64,000 nucleotides of DNA, from positions 15,196,001 to 15,260,000 of the forward strand of contig CATNEN010000003.1 in assembly GCA_950097015.1 (NCBI GenBank), written 5' to 3'. This document shows, in pieces, positions 52,995 to 64,000 of the stretch (its first letter is position 1; every line of letters starts with the position of its first letter). The position numbers and the translations under genes are program-made. This stretch comes from Macrostomum hystrix. Its lineage: Eukaryota; Platyhelminthes; Macrostomidae. The notes beneath the pieces were generated by a model. The model did not search any database and had not been told where the DNA came from. It saw nothing but the letters and a program-made list of their open reading frames with translations.

Positions 52995-53465
52995 AATTTA
53001 GTTATTGCAATGTTTTAGTTAGTTTATTTAAATACAATACATGCTGATCATAATGCCTTCTTAATATCCCGCATGTCGCCCCAATATCAGAGGCTCTTAA
53101 GCTGGCATGGAACGGCGTCGCGACTTGCTTGGTGGTGAAATCATCGATCAGCCTGCGCATCAGATTGGCCCACGGCAGTTGGACGGGCATCTCAACACTG
53201 GCAAACAAAGCTGCCGTCTCACAGTGATCCGCTCCTGCAGTCCGCCTGCACATGGCCCAAACGCCTGCAGTCGTTGTCATAGCTGCTAGAGTCCCTACTG
53301 CTATGGGTGCGTAGCATGGAAAAGAAACGGTAGGTATAGAAAAGCTGCCTTTTAGGGTGGCCTAGACGGTATTGATAGCCATGCAGGCGGTGCGAACGTA
53401 CGGCGCTGCAATCGGCCCCACGCATCCGTCAAAGCCGATCCAGAAGCCGCGTAGCTTCCCTAGGC
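52995..53465 (-). pseudogene. degenerate or partial ORF, unknown
   Basis: The minus strand is nearly open over about 150 codons: FWIGFDGCVGPIAAPYVRTA, then a TAG at about 53367, then a frame with SIPTVSFPCYAPIAVG, MPVQLPWANLMRRLIDDF and SDIGATCGILRRHYD, stop near 53002. GC content is higher than the flanks and an AATAAA follows on the minus strand near 53030. It could be an exon pair with a short intron at the stop, or a decayed gene. No family recognised. Confidence 0.35.
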
Positions 53466-53469
53466 GCCA

Positions 53470-53935
53470 ATAATGCAAAATAATGCATTTAGCAATGCAT
53501 GAATAATGCATTGTAATGTATTAATAATACATTATAATCTATTAATAATACATTATAATCCATTAATAATACATTATAATCTATTAATAATACATTATAA
53601 TCTATTAATAATACATTATAATCTATTAATAATACATTATAATCTATTAATAATACATTATAATCTATTAATAATACATTATAATCTATTAATAATACAT
53701 TATAATCTATTAATAATACATTATAATCTATTAATAATACATTATAATCTATTAATAATACATTATAATCTATTAATAATACATTATAATCTATTAATAA
53801 TACATTATAATCTATTAATAATACATTATAATCTATTAATAATGCATTATAATATATTGTAGTGCATTATAATCTAGCAATAATGCATTATAATCTATAA
53901 ATAATCCATTATAATCAATGCATTATAATTTTTAT
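53470..53935. repeat. AT-rich 21-bp satellite with TAATGCATTA palindromes
   Basis: The core 53505-53875 has about 17 copies of a 21-bp unit ATTATAATCTATTAATAATA plus C. Both edges have variants with the self-complementary decamer TAATGCATTA. The same decamer is frequent in the array at 63690-64000. The unit is divisible by three and yields an Asn-Leu-Leu-Ile-Ile-His artefact ORF. Confidence 0.92.
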
Positions 53936-55087
53936 CGAAAGGCGGAATTGTTTAGGCCACTTACTTACAAGAAGCTTGACTTCAATTTCAAGGGTCTAGT
54001 GTCAAGTGCATGCCTAAATACATATGCAAGCTTCTAACCGTCTTTGCTAATAATTGTACTTAGCTTGTCAGTTACGTAAATCCCATGTCAGAGCATTACA
54101 CTAGATATTAAAATTCAGATATTTATGCCTAGACATGCACTTCTAAATAATATAAAACATATGAAAAAGAACCGGATCATTCTACTTCCATCTATACATG
54201 TTTAGTTCAGCAGACTATGATGCTGGAGGACACAAAATCAGTGATTAACAGTGATATGTTTGTTGGCACTTATTCATGTATAATTGTATATAATATAATA
54301 TTATTGTGATTATATAAATACATTAATGTGATTATCATTGAAGAGAAAATTAAAAAAAGTTCAATCAAAATGAATATTACACATAAAAGCAACTAGCGCT
54401 TGCATGGGAAAACCTGATTACTTCAGTAATCATTGCTGCCAAGAGTCACATTTGCATAAAGTGAAAATGCAGTCACTGATGCTAAATTGCAAGTGTAAGC
54501 AGCTTAGACAAAGTTAGTTTACAACGATTGTACATCGCATGGTTTCAATATATAGAAATTTGAGGAAATTATGAGAATTTATAGAACATGTAGCACAAAA
54601 TTTCCTTTACTTAAGTAAACAGGCAATTTAAAACATTTTTTTCTATGATTCAGCTGCTAAAGCAACAAAGGACCAACGGAAAAATTAACTTAAAATAACT
54701 ATACACGCAAAAAGTAAATGCAGCCTGATTGCACGAAGCAGTTAAGAATGAACGTATACGCTTGCAGAATATTTCAGGAATATTTCAGCCCTGAAACAAA
54801 ATGCATAAAAAGGACAACGAAAGTAGCACATGAGCGCATGGAAGGATTTTGAGTATCAACACATTTTTTTCTCTGAATATACAGAAAAATGCACGTGAAA
54901 ACAGAGCACCTAAATAAATTGCATGATTAGCAATATATAAAAATAGCCTGATATTAGAGTACGAGATGATCGCAGAACAGACACATGGACTTCAATTGAT
55001 AATTGAGATATTTGAGAAATTGAGTATTGTGAGCGAATGCAGAAAAATAGGACCGGAGAAATAAAGAAACAGTCTTCAATGCACCAC
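53936..55087. other. AT-rich DNA 3' of the tnp2 gene
   Basis: No ORF, RNA gene or repeat family supported. Probably the 3' UTR and subterminal region of the CACTA-like element. Confidence 0.4.
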
Positions 55088-57589
55088 CTAGTCATGCTCG
55101 CTCTCTTCCAACATAGGTACCAGAGAAAAAAAACTACCTACACCACGCAGATGATTGAGATCAATCTTTATGCAGCGCGACTGAATCATTGAAGACGGAA
55201 ACCATTCAATCCCATCATTGCGGGCATTTCTGTTGAACATTTCGTAGCGCAGCGACGGCTTGGAACGAGCTGCTGCTAGAACTGGCCGAGTAAACAGCGG
55301 GAAGAGGACACTTTGAAGCGTTCCCACTGAGTCTAGTATTGATCCTAGAAAACTCTGGCCACCTGGACAGACTTCCCTGATCAGAGAAAAGCGACCATCC
55401 TTCAGGTAGACGAACGAGGAGCATGTCTTGAAGTTGGTCTCGTGCCCATGTGCGAAGACTGCTTGTCCATTTACCACTATGCAGTCCCTTGGTAGCGATG
55501 TATCAGCGATTGCAGATGTAAATGCCTCGTAAGCGGTGAATTCAGAGTGTTGAAAGGAATTAACCAATGAACTGTACCAAAAAAAACGCTCGGCAATCTG
55601 CTCGGCTTGATAGCGAGTACCAGAAAACATGTGCTTGAAATGCAGCATCGCACCTTCGAATGGAAACATTGAGTAAGAAGATATTGGTCCAAACTCGCGG
55701 CACTGATTCCCCATGTGCTCCAACAGATGGAAGTTCAATCGATGTACCTCCTCTGAAAAGACTTCAGCTGCACTCTCCATGAAAGCAGTGGTGAGCAACT
55801 GAACCTGCTCAAATCCGGCATTGCTGTACATGAAATGGTAGACTGCGATTAGGCAGAAAATGAGCTCCCGGTGTAAACCATTCTGTTGAGCCAGCAGCAA
55901 AGGAATCCACAAGTACAGGGAAAACAACTTAAAATCCTTCGCCTTCCAGAGACTCAATCTTGCCAGGGTAGGCGGCCGATGAATTCCATGTGGAAACTTT
56001 AGATTTTCAAGCAATGAATCAACAACTTCGCGAACAGAACGACCGATGAAAAACTCCTCGTGGCGGTTCTTGCCGTCAGTTGACATTGTTAGCAGAAGCT
56101 TGACCTGGCCCTCGAAAAATGCATGCATTCCGTCAATTATGAAGTTTGCTGGGAAACTGATACGCTTACACAGCGGTGACACTCCAGTTACGCCAAAAAT
56201 GCTCTTTAGGCCCGACTGTTCAAGGAAGCGCACACATTCGAGATGAAATGCAGTTGTTCGGAGCGGACACTGGGAATTTGGGGCAAACACCCAGAGCCCA
56301 GTTCGCAGACTTTTGCCAGGGTTGAGGCACTTAGGACAGGAGAATTCTCCATTGAACTGCTTTATGCAGAACAGTGAGGCGAGAGCTGGGAGATCACTTA
56401 CAATGAAAGAGAAATGCAGGTGCACTGAAAATCTGCCATATTCAACCAGTGTAGGCAGCTTGTTGAGAATTGCAGGCAGACATTGGCGAAAGTTGGGCTT
56501 CTGTTTAGCGGAAACCAGTGCAAGCAAAATGATGTTTCGAAACAATTTCCTCTTGCCAGGAGGAAGATTCAGAAGGATTGCTGTCAGAGGCCATATCTGC
56601 ACGTCAGAATTTTCCCAAAATGAAGCTCCATCTGCATTAAGCAAAAAATACATGTGTAGGTTAGTACCAGAGCTTCGCTCGAGGTTTTCTGCTACATCGG
56701 AGTTAAGGACATCAGTGTACATGCCACTGCTCATCTCGCGCTCGTACTCCAAAAGCACCTCCAACTGTGAGTCCAAGATGTTCTCGATCTGGCCTTGCAC
56801 ATTCGTAATCACGACGGTAGTGGCCAAGTCTTCATGTTCACGGCAGCCAGCCTTTTCACAAACCAGACACAGACGAGCAGAGGTAAATGAATGACAGAAG
56901 AAATTTTTCACTCGCGTTTTCATTTGCTTTGCAGACTTTGGCAAATTTCTATCCGGAATGTGGCTTAGGAGGAGGAGTAGTCGATTCATAGCAGCATCGC
57001 TACAGTTCTCGTTAAGCTGCCACAGCCGCAAAAGAGAAGCAACGGTGCACTCGTCTTCAAGTGAATGCTGCAGAATGAGATGCCTCTCTTGAAAAACAGA
57101 GAGTGGCAGGAGTGGCTCTGCTGCTCCTTGGGCTGACACCGTTGAATGCAATCGTTGAGATGTCATTGGCACTGAGGCACCAGCAGACGCATGGTCAGAT
57201 GACGACGACGATGACGACAGGGCCGATCCTGTCGCCGATGACACAGAGGCACTGGCCGATCCTGTCGCCGATGACACAGAGGCCCTGGCCGATCCTGTCG
57301 CCGATGACACAGAGGCACTGGCCGATCCTGTCGCCGATGACACAGAGGCACTGGCCGATCCTGTCGCCGATGACACAGAGGCACTAGCCGATCCTGTCGC
57401 CGATGACACAGAGGCACTAGCCGATCCTGTCGCCGATGACACAGAGGCACTAGCCGATCCTGTCGCCGATGACACAGAGGCACTAGCCGATCCTGTTGCC
57501 GATGACACAGAGGCACTGGCCGATCCTGTCGCCGATGACACAGAGGCACTGGCCGATCCTGTCGCCGATGTCTTCTGGATGTGCTGCAT
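55088..57589 (-). CDS. CACTA/EnSpm tnp2-like transposase, intact
   Basis: 833 residues from ATG 57589 (Kozak-like GCCACCATGC, just after a TACTCTGCAG splice acceptor, implying a 5' UTR exon) to TAG 55088-55090. Residues 5-120 are ten full plus one partial copies of an 11-residue repeat SATGSASASVS. The body matches the animal tnp2-type transposase layout: NADGASFWENSDVQIWPL, then the zinc motif FSCPKCLNPG, then IIDGMHAFFEGQVK (Asp-x-Met-His), then SMFPFEGAML. No internal stop or frameshift, so possibly active. It is on the same strand as, and 700 bp from, the companion gene 58289-62741. The assignment rests on pattern recognition of tnp2/DUF4218-type proteins. Confidence 0.78.
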   Translation of the reverse strand: MQHIQKTSATGSASASVSSATGSASASVSSATGSASASVSSATGSASASVSSATGSASASVSSATGSASASVSSATGSASASVSSATGSASASVSSATGSARASVSSATGSASASVSSATGSALSSSSSSSDHASAGASVPMTSQRLHSTVSAQGAAEPLLPLSVFQERHLILQHSLEDECTVASLLRLWQLNENCSDAAMNRLLLLLSHIPDRNLPKSAKQMKTRVKNFFCHSFTSARLCLVCEKAGCREHEDLATTVVITNVQGQIENILDSQLEVLLEYEREMSSGMYTDVLNSDVAENLERSSGTNLHMYFLLNADGASFWENSDVQIWPLTAILLNLPPGKRKLFRNIILLALVSAKQKPNFRQCLPAILNKLPTLVEYGRFSVHLHFSFIVSDLPALASLFCIKQFNGEFSCPKCLNPGKSLRTGLWVFAPNSQCPLRTTAFHLECVRFLEQSGLKSIFGVTGVSPLCKRISFPANFIIDGMHAFFEGQVKLLLTMSTDGKNRHEEFFIGRSVREVVDSLLENLKFPHGIHRPPTLARLSLWKAKDFKLFSLYLWIPLLLAQQNGLHRELIFCLIAVYHFMYSNAGFEQVQLLTTAFMESAAEVFSEEVHRLNFHLLEHMGNQCREFGPISSYSMFPFEGAMLHFKHMFSGTRYQAEQIAERFFWYSSLVNSFQHSEFTAYEAFTSAIADTSLPRDCIVVNGQAVFAHGHETNFKTCSSFVYLKDGRFSLIREVCPGGQSFLGSILDSVGTLQSVLFPLFTRPVLAAARSKPSLRYEMFNRNARNDGIEWFPSSMIQSRCIKIDLNHLRGVGSFFSLVPMLEESEHD
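57226..57575 (-). repeat. 33-bp coding minisatellite in tnp2 gene
   Basis: Ten full copies and one partial copy of a 33-bp unit (GCCGATCCTGTCGCCGATGA, then CACAGAGGCACTG on plus) encoding SATGSASASVS. Copies differ by one or two bases, one of which changes Ser to Arg. The low-complexity Ser/Ala tract is probably a flexible linker. Confidence 0.93.
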
Positions 57590-58288
57590 GGTGGCTGCTG
57601 CAGAGTAAGAAAAGTAGCATTTGTACATACATTTACTATTCATTTAACACCCATCACTACTTTCAGTCAACACTTGCTCTCAATATACAATGCAGGCGAT
57701 TTAGAATACATGTCATTGCCATCTTTTATACAGTGCTATCGCAGTAGCTATATACAATGGCCGACACTTATGTGAACTGAAGACTGAAGAAAAATTCTTT
57801 TCCTTACTATAAACTCTATATACTTAAGTAAAGGATTTAAATCAGACATTTATGTGCAAAGGCCCAAAATAGTTTGCATCAGTTATCTTATCCATGCTGA
57901 CTCTGCAGTTATGATCATGTGCATCCCTTGATATTTCTCATATCTAACCAGAGAAGTATAGATGAGCAGCCCTATTAGTAACTGCCATTGTTATGTTGAC
58001 ACTAGAAAAAAACAATTCATTTATTATACCTTAGACAAAACTTAACGCCACTAAATATTATCTTAAGCAACACACAGAAGTACATTAAACAAGCAGAAAG
58101 TAATAACTCGAAGACAAAATTCCAAAAGTCAATGATTGCCATTTTTTTATTTCCACAAAAAATATCAACCCACACAATGCTTAGGCTCAACATTAACATA
58201 TAATTAATACACTGCCTTCCATAAAAATAAAAAAATTAAACAATGCACTTCCCACCGTTGTAAATCAACCCAATATAATCCAGGGACC

Positions 58289-61200
58289 TTAGGTTTTAGG
58301 GCTCTTTGCAGCATGATTCTGCTCCGCATAAGTCTGATTCAGACTCTTCCGTGCCATGGTCCACATCGCTTCTCCGGAATCGGCGCTGCTAGGTTGAAAA
58401 GCCAGTTGTAGAACCTCTACAATTTGGGAAGCAAAATTATACTAAATTTATCTGTTATACTCTTTAGAGAAGAGAAAATAGGAGAGATGCATGGGGTGCA
58501 TGACACATGGCAAAGAAAAACAGCATTGATAAATGTTGCATCCCTGACCATCAAGGTGAGCAAGTGACCAAGCATCCCTACTCCAGTCAACCAAGCTGTA
58601 AGTTGATATCCACTTTAAGGAAGATAAAGTAAACTTCATGGCCCACTGACTACAGAGCAGTGGAGTGCATAGTTACTCTACCAAGTGATTGCATTGACAG
58701 CACAATTTTGCTATTCACCTGAAAATATATTTCTTGGCATACTTGAATTGGAAATAATTGGATTGTATTCCTTACTGCTAGTCTTAGTGGTTTACAATGT
58801 CATGTATGTCTTTAAATTTATGTTCCATATTAAGTTGCTAATAAAACTGTAGTTTAATATTCAGAAATTTTATTCTGTTCCTCAAACCAACATTACCAAA
58901 AAGTACAGAATTAGCATATGGATATTACTGGTCATGCCACACTTCCACCCTTATTCCAAGGCTTATTACTTTACATACCTGATACAATACATTTATGCTG
59001 TCTAACAAGAAATTACTACACAGTCAAGCAAAATGTAATATCTTTCACAATAGATAACAGGCATTAGTGCTATATTTCATAAAACAATCAGCAATTAAGC
59101 AACCAAAGGTTAACTCACTCTTTAGTTCATCCACTACCTCTTGTGAGGCAGCTATCCGGGTGGTCTTCTTTCCTGGTTCAACAACATGTGTCATCAAATA
59201 GGCCAGACCATACCGCTTGAGAGCAAACTGGCGGATGAATGTAGATGGATTGGTTCTCTTCAGAGACCCCAGGCCAAACTTGACACCATCAACATCAGTG
59301 AACTCCTGGAATGTGTGCAGAAAAATATAATGCTCCGCATGCTTCTATGCCACTTAAAATGAAGACTACCAAATATAATAATCCATTAATTTGCACATAA
59401 TAACACACCTATATCCAAAAGAGAATTTCTAACTGGTAGCTATAAGCTAAGGACTATGTTGCAAAAGTTTGAAATAACAATGAAATAACATATACAACCC
59501 ACCTGACCTGCTGGAAAAAATTCTGTAAAGCAAAAAATGCTTCTGCTGCAAGTACTCTGCATGAAGTATGGGGTGCACCCAAGGGCTATGCATATATAGC
59601 TATACAGTCAGTAACCTGACTGTGGAGGAGGCAGTTGCAAGTCAAGCCACATGTAAATTGTAATTTATCCTAGCTTAAAACTGGTACCATATCATTGTTT
59701 GCTTGACTGGGGCTAGAGAACAGCTGGTTTAAGCTATCAAAGGTTGCCTTGAGAGTCAGAAGCAAATTTAGCCTACAGTAAGTATAACAGCCAATATTGC
59801 TTAAATTTGTAGTGATGGTGGATGCAGCTAACCTACTGGACTAGCTGTAGCTACCTTGTCCCATATGGAAAAATGTAGAAGCGTTATTTAAATAAGAAAA
59901 TGAATATATTTGTTGTGAATTTTATGCACATAGATATTTAAGAACTAAATAGCATCATACCTCATTGCTAGGTTCAGCACGCCGGAAAGTCGATTCCTTT
60001 GCATTCCTCTTGAGCTTCCTGAACTCACTATGCATATAGGCTTCTATCTTCACTGAAAATGAAAAAAAGTGGAAAAAACCTTGCATAACCACATCATGGC
60101 TATAAAGTTACATAGATAAAGGACATATGTACTCCACAATCTACATTAAGTAAAGCTCGAAATATTGCAAGTCAAACAAGTGAGCCATGTGTGCTAATCT
60201 GAGGACAGAAGCCTAGAAAATGTGCCTCTCCCATGCTATAGTTATTGTGAAAACTGCACACAGTCAAAGCAATCTGCCAACCTGTCCAAGTCAAGTTTTT
60301 ACACAGAGTAAAATTATTTTGAAATTATTAAGCCACTAAAATTATTTACCCAGTTTGGCATAGATTTGGACATTAGAAATCTCTTCCCCATCGAGTGCAT
60401 CAGTACCAATAGCAGCAGCTTCAGCAGCAGAATGACCAGGTGTGGCAGTCATGAACCTATTCATCACTGCAAACTCTTGCTCAATCCGAATTCCAGCACG
60501 GTCACCAGCTACATGGTTCTCAATACCAGTGAGGGCACCAGAACTTCTAGGACAAGCAGTAGCATCACCATGACAATTGGTGGCCTCATGGCGTGGGCGC
60601 TTTTGCAATGAAGCTCTGGCATCATTGGCATCAGCATGCTCAGAGTCATCAGAGGAATCACTGGAAGATATTGGTGAATGCTGGCCTAAAATAGTAAGTA
60701 TATGAATTGCCTGTCAACTATTGTAATAAGATGATACACAGTGTTCCAAAATGTATTTATATAGCAGCACTGACATACCCCTGACAAACTCTTGCAGAAT
60801 GGCATCTGTTAAATTGCCTGCAGTTTTATGCTCAGAAATAAATGCTGCCATCTTCTTCTCCAGCATGTTGACAGATGCTTGTGTGCCAGCATGAAGCAGG
60901 CAACCTTGCCAGATTCCTTCTTGACCAAAATCTAGTGGGTAGAAGCCACCCTAAACAGGAATGTAAAGAAAAAAATTAAATAAGAGATGAATGCAATCTA
61001 CAAGTCAAAGAAAAGAATTCATAGCTTTTCTGAACAAGTCAAACAAATATGATTAGGGGTTTAATAGACAATAAACATTCTAAAAGAAGAACATAGAAAA
61101 AGGAAAGATACATATGTTTATCTTAGTGTTTTGCTGCTACAAATCCTTTGGACCATAACCATAACGATAATAGTATCCATAATCAACTTTGCTATAATGA

Positions 61201-62741
61201 GTTTCCATAACTGTAATTGACATAAAATACAATTTTCTGCAACTTCGCATAGCCAAAACCATAACCATATTTTGCTTCCTTTAGCTATATATTATTTCAA
61301 CAAGGAAAAGATAAACTAAGAGATGAAAAGATAAACTAAGAGATGAAAATCCTACACTTCTTAGATTCTATAAGACAATGGATATACTCTTCTAAATTAG
61401 TCATATTACACTTAAGAGTACAATTACAACATAGAAGAATATAACCATTTTAATCTATTTAAACTTATATTTAACTAACTTAAAGACCTTAACTAACTAT
61501 ATTTAACTATGATTTGAAAATCATGTCATAACCATAACCACAATCAATTTATTTTTCAATAATGATGTTCCTATAACCATCATTACTCTTTTTACTTTTT
61601 AGGATGTTCTTATTATAATCTATAACAGTAGCCATAACTATACTATAGCAAAATACTAGTTTATCTATAAAAGACACTATCTATCAAAACCTATATGCAC
61701 TGCAATAGGGTTAGTTGGTATCACTTTAAAAGGCAGTCTTTTTCATTTGAATATATAAATACTCTTAGTTCTAACTCTTTTTGGTTTATCATATTTATGC
61801 TTACTCAAGTATTTATTATCACTTTCTTATTTCTAAAGTAAAAGCTCACTTACAAGACCTTACCATAATTAATATAAAATAATTTTAATGTTCTTTTTTT
61901 ATATAAAGTCTAAATGCAAAGGTTATTTTTGGTTTGTAAAAATAGTTACAAGTTGCATATATTCTATAGGGACCCTAGATATTGACCCTATATTTCTATA
62001 GGATATAATGGTAAAGACAATTTCTCTAGGGAATTAGCATTTAGGGTATCATATCTTGTATACCTAAATCTTAACCTATAATAAAGCTATGCTCTTGCCT
62101 TCCTAACTCTAATAACAATTATTATTATTATCTATGACAAAAGTACAAGTATAATTAATATATCCCCAATTTGAATACCTAAACTTTACATTTGCCCTAA
62201 ACTACCTAATAACCTAACTATCTTCCATATTATATACCTAAACCAAAATCCTTGTCTTATATATGTAATAGCCTAACTTGCCGAACTTAACAGTAATCCT
62301 AAATTAAATAATTTAAATTTTATAATATTTTTTTTAGTCATAACATAAGCAATAATTACTAAAAATCCAAGTCAACAAAAACAATATCATATAGGGAAAT
62401 ACAACATATGACATACATATAAAGATTCATGGCCCCCACTAATACATGATCTTTGAAAGATGCCCCAATTTAAAAATTATAGGCCTTACATAGGCCTAGT
62501 AAAGTATGGCCAAGGTGCACAATTGACTTACCACTTTCCAGTTCCTATTGTCTGGAAAAGAAGAATTAAACTCTTTCATTATTGGGCTTGACCTACTGGC
62601 AGTCACATATTGCCCACTTTCCTTAACATAAAAAAAAAACTTAATTGAAAGAGATTTTGGGTCCTGTTGTGCCAACCGATCCACAGCTTTCGACCTTCTT
62701 TTGGAGCGACGCGAAATAGAACCAGTTGCATTATTCGACAT
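58289..62741 (-). CDS. companion protein of the CACTA-like element, possibly DNA-binding
   Basis: Six exons on the minus strand: 62741-62532, 60950-60779, 60685-60350, 60052-59961, 59305-59119, 58416-58289, one frame of 374 residues. The N-terminus is basic (SRRSKRRSK), the middle Ser/Asp-rich and acidic (SSSDSSDDSEHADAND). The C-terminal 110 residues (FTDVDGVKFGLGSLKRTNPS, then FIRQFALKRYGLAYLM, then VVDELKKVLQLAF) look like a compact helical domain, loosely BEN-like or DUF4806-like, as often found beside tnp2 genes in animals. Same orientation as the transposase. All splice sites are GT-AG and in phase. Function unconfirmed; DNA binding or a transposition accessory role is an inference. Confidence 0.65.
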
Positions 62742-63689
62742 GTCTATATATAAATTACAAGTAAAGAGCAGGCCGTATAATATATAATAGAATAATAGAA
62801 CTAGCAAAATGATATGAACTGATATGAATGATATGAACTGATATGAATGATATGAAATGATATAAACTAGCAAACTATGATATGAATAAATATGTCCAGC
62901 GCAAGAGTAAGAATATTTCAATATGTGCCAAAAATGGTAACTTTAACAAAATATTTGTGTACATAGAAGATATGACTCAAAAATTCCAGAACTAATTTGT
63001 GTCTGTCTCTTGTTTTAGTATACTGTCGGATAGCTTAGCAAAAGTACTATTTGCGCGCCACTCTATAACAGCTAGTTATTGTCATTTCAATACTCGCTAT
63101 TTGCTATCTGCATGGCTATAGTTCACGTGCACCCATGTCACCCCACTGTGCTTACTTTCTCTCACTGATGCAAGGCGCTGTAGCACCCACCCCTAATCTC
63201 CTAACAATGCTGAGTCAGCCATTGAGTCGTACTAGTACAATAAATATGACTGCGCGGACGCTAATGAATGCGTGCTTGTTTTCTACTCCAACTTACTCGT
63301 CTCAGAACTCATAATTTCACATATACCTATAATTTTGTGTATCGATATAGTGACTTTTTTTCTGCTCGTGTGTGATGCGTAATAGAGCGCAATGCATAAA
63401 AGTCATACTTTTCATACATTGTAGAATTCTCATATAAGTCAGATAAGTCAGATAATAATCGAACATATCTTCGGTCAATTTACCAAAAATATATTTCTTT
63501 CTATATAAAATTGTAGTGCGAATTACATATATTGCAGTTTAAAGGCAAACACATATGCATGCCCACGACACCCGTCACACTTAAAATGCATCCCTATAGT
63601 TGACAATCTTACATTCAGCCTTGTAAGATCTGACTTATCCTATAAAATCTTGTCCGAACTGCTAAGATCTATTAGGAATATGTAGGAAA
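62742..63689. other. 5' flank of companion gene
   Basis: AT-rich. It includes a short GATATGAACT/GATATGAATG repeat at 62810-62890. No gene seen. Presumably holds the promoter and the subterminal region of the element. Confidence 0.4.
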
Positions 63690-64000
63690 ATAAATTCTTG
63701 ATTTATAAATAATGCATTGTTTTGAATAGTGAAACTTTGCGCGCTTCCAATGCAAAATAATGCATTCTTAATGCAATTATAATGCATTGTTTTAAACTGC
63801 AATTTTAGGATAAAATAATGCATTCTTAATATATTTGCAATGCATTGTTTTGCAGTACATTTCACAAGGCAAAATAATGCATTCTTGATACATTTATAAT
63901 GCATTGTTCTGCAGTGCATTTCGGAAGGCAAAATAATGCATTCTTGATACATTTATAATGCATTGTTTTAAACTGCAATTTTAGGATAAAATAATGCATT
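63690..64000. repeat. TAATGCATTA-rich array, cut by window end
   Basis: Units of about 60 bp of AATAATGCATTCTT, then a spacer, then TATAATGCATTGTTTT recur four to five times up to the last base. It shares CCAATGCAAAATAATGCATT with the left side array at 53475-53495. Confidence 0.85.

Noticed and set aside
55215-56894. Other ORFs overlapping the tnp2 gene, including a 193-codon plus frame
   Set aside because: They have no recognisable motif and lie entirely within a longer frame that shows transposase motifs.

Overview
This is nuclear DNA of an animal. Genes are split by GT-AG introns, exons are GC-richer than the AT-rich introns, standard stop codons are used, and the families are metazoan: NACHT/WD-repeat protein, DEG/ENaC channels, ethanolamine-phosphate cytidylyltransferase, rhodopsin-like GPCR. 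The density of minisatellites, tRNA-derived SINEs and DNA transposons would fit a lophotrochozoan such as a flatworm, but the sequence alone does not fix the phylum. All splice structures below were assembled by hand from GT/AG sites and reading-frame phase.

Layout. 122-13012 (+): 3' part of a NACHT-WD40 gene, 17 exons in the window, one of only 20 nt; its introns hold SINEs, a MITE interrupted by a LINE fragment, and 15-, 23- and 33-bp satellites. 13323-13865: broken mariner transposase. 14569-15778 (+): three-exon secreted protein. 17094-23204 (-) and 23886-34799 (+): head-to-head pair of DEG/ENaC channel paralogues, 681 bp apart. The minus copy hosts an intronless secreted-protein gene (19685-20929) in intron 2. 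The plus copy has an extra 4.8-kb intron filled by three nested DNA transposons, one with a THAP domain, 112-bp TIRs and an 8-bp target duplication. 36756-37421 (+): single-exon four-TM protein. 37500-41045: gene-poor, several satellite arrays. 41878-52817 (-): complete ten-exon Pcyt2-like gene, whose introns carry five different tandem arrays and, on the opposite strand, an intronless GPCR gene (50645-51667). 53470-64000: looks like a large CACTA/EnSpm-type element with an intact tnp2-like transposase (55088-57589) and a six-exon companion gene (58289-62741), flanked by arrays of the palindrome TAATGCATTA.

How the genes relate. The two channels are a tandem-inverted duplication sharing most exon phases, probably regulated from the shared 681-bp spacer. 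Pcyt2 is a housekeeping enzyme of phosphatidylethanolamine synthesis. The others are single genes with no visible pathway link. The most notable material is the mobile and satellite layer: almost every intron longer than 1 kb carries its own minisatellite, and several have units centred on short inverted repeats that resemble transcription-factor sites.
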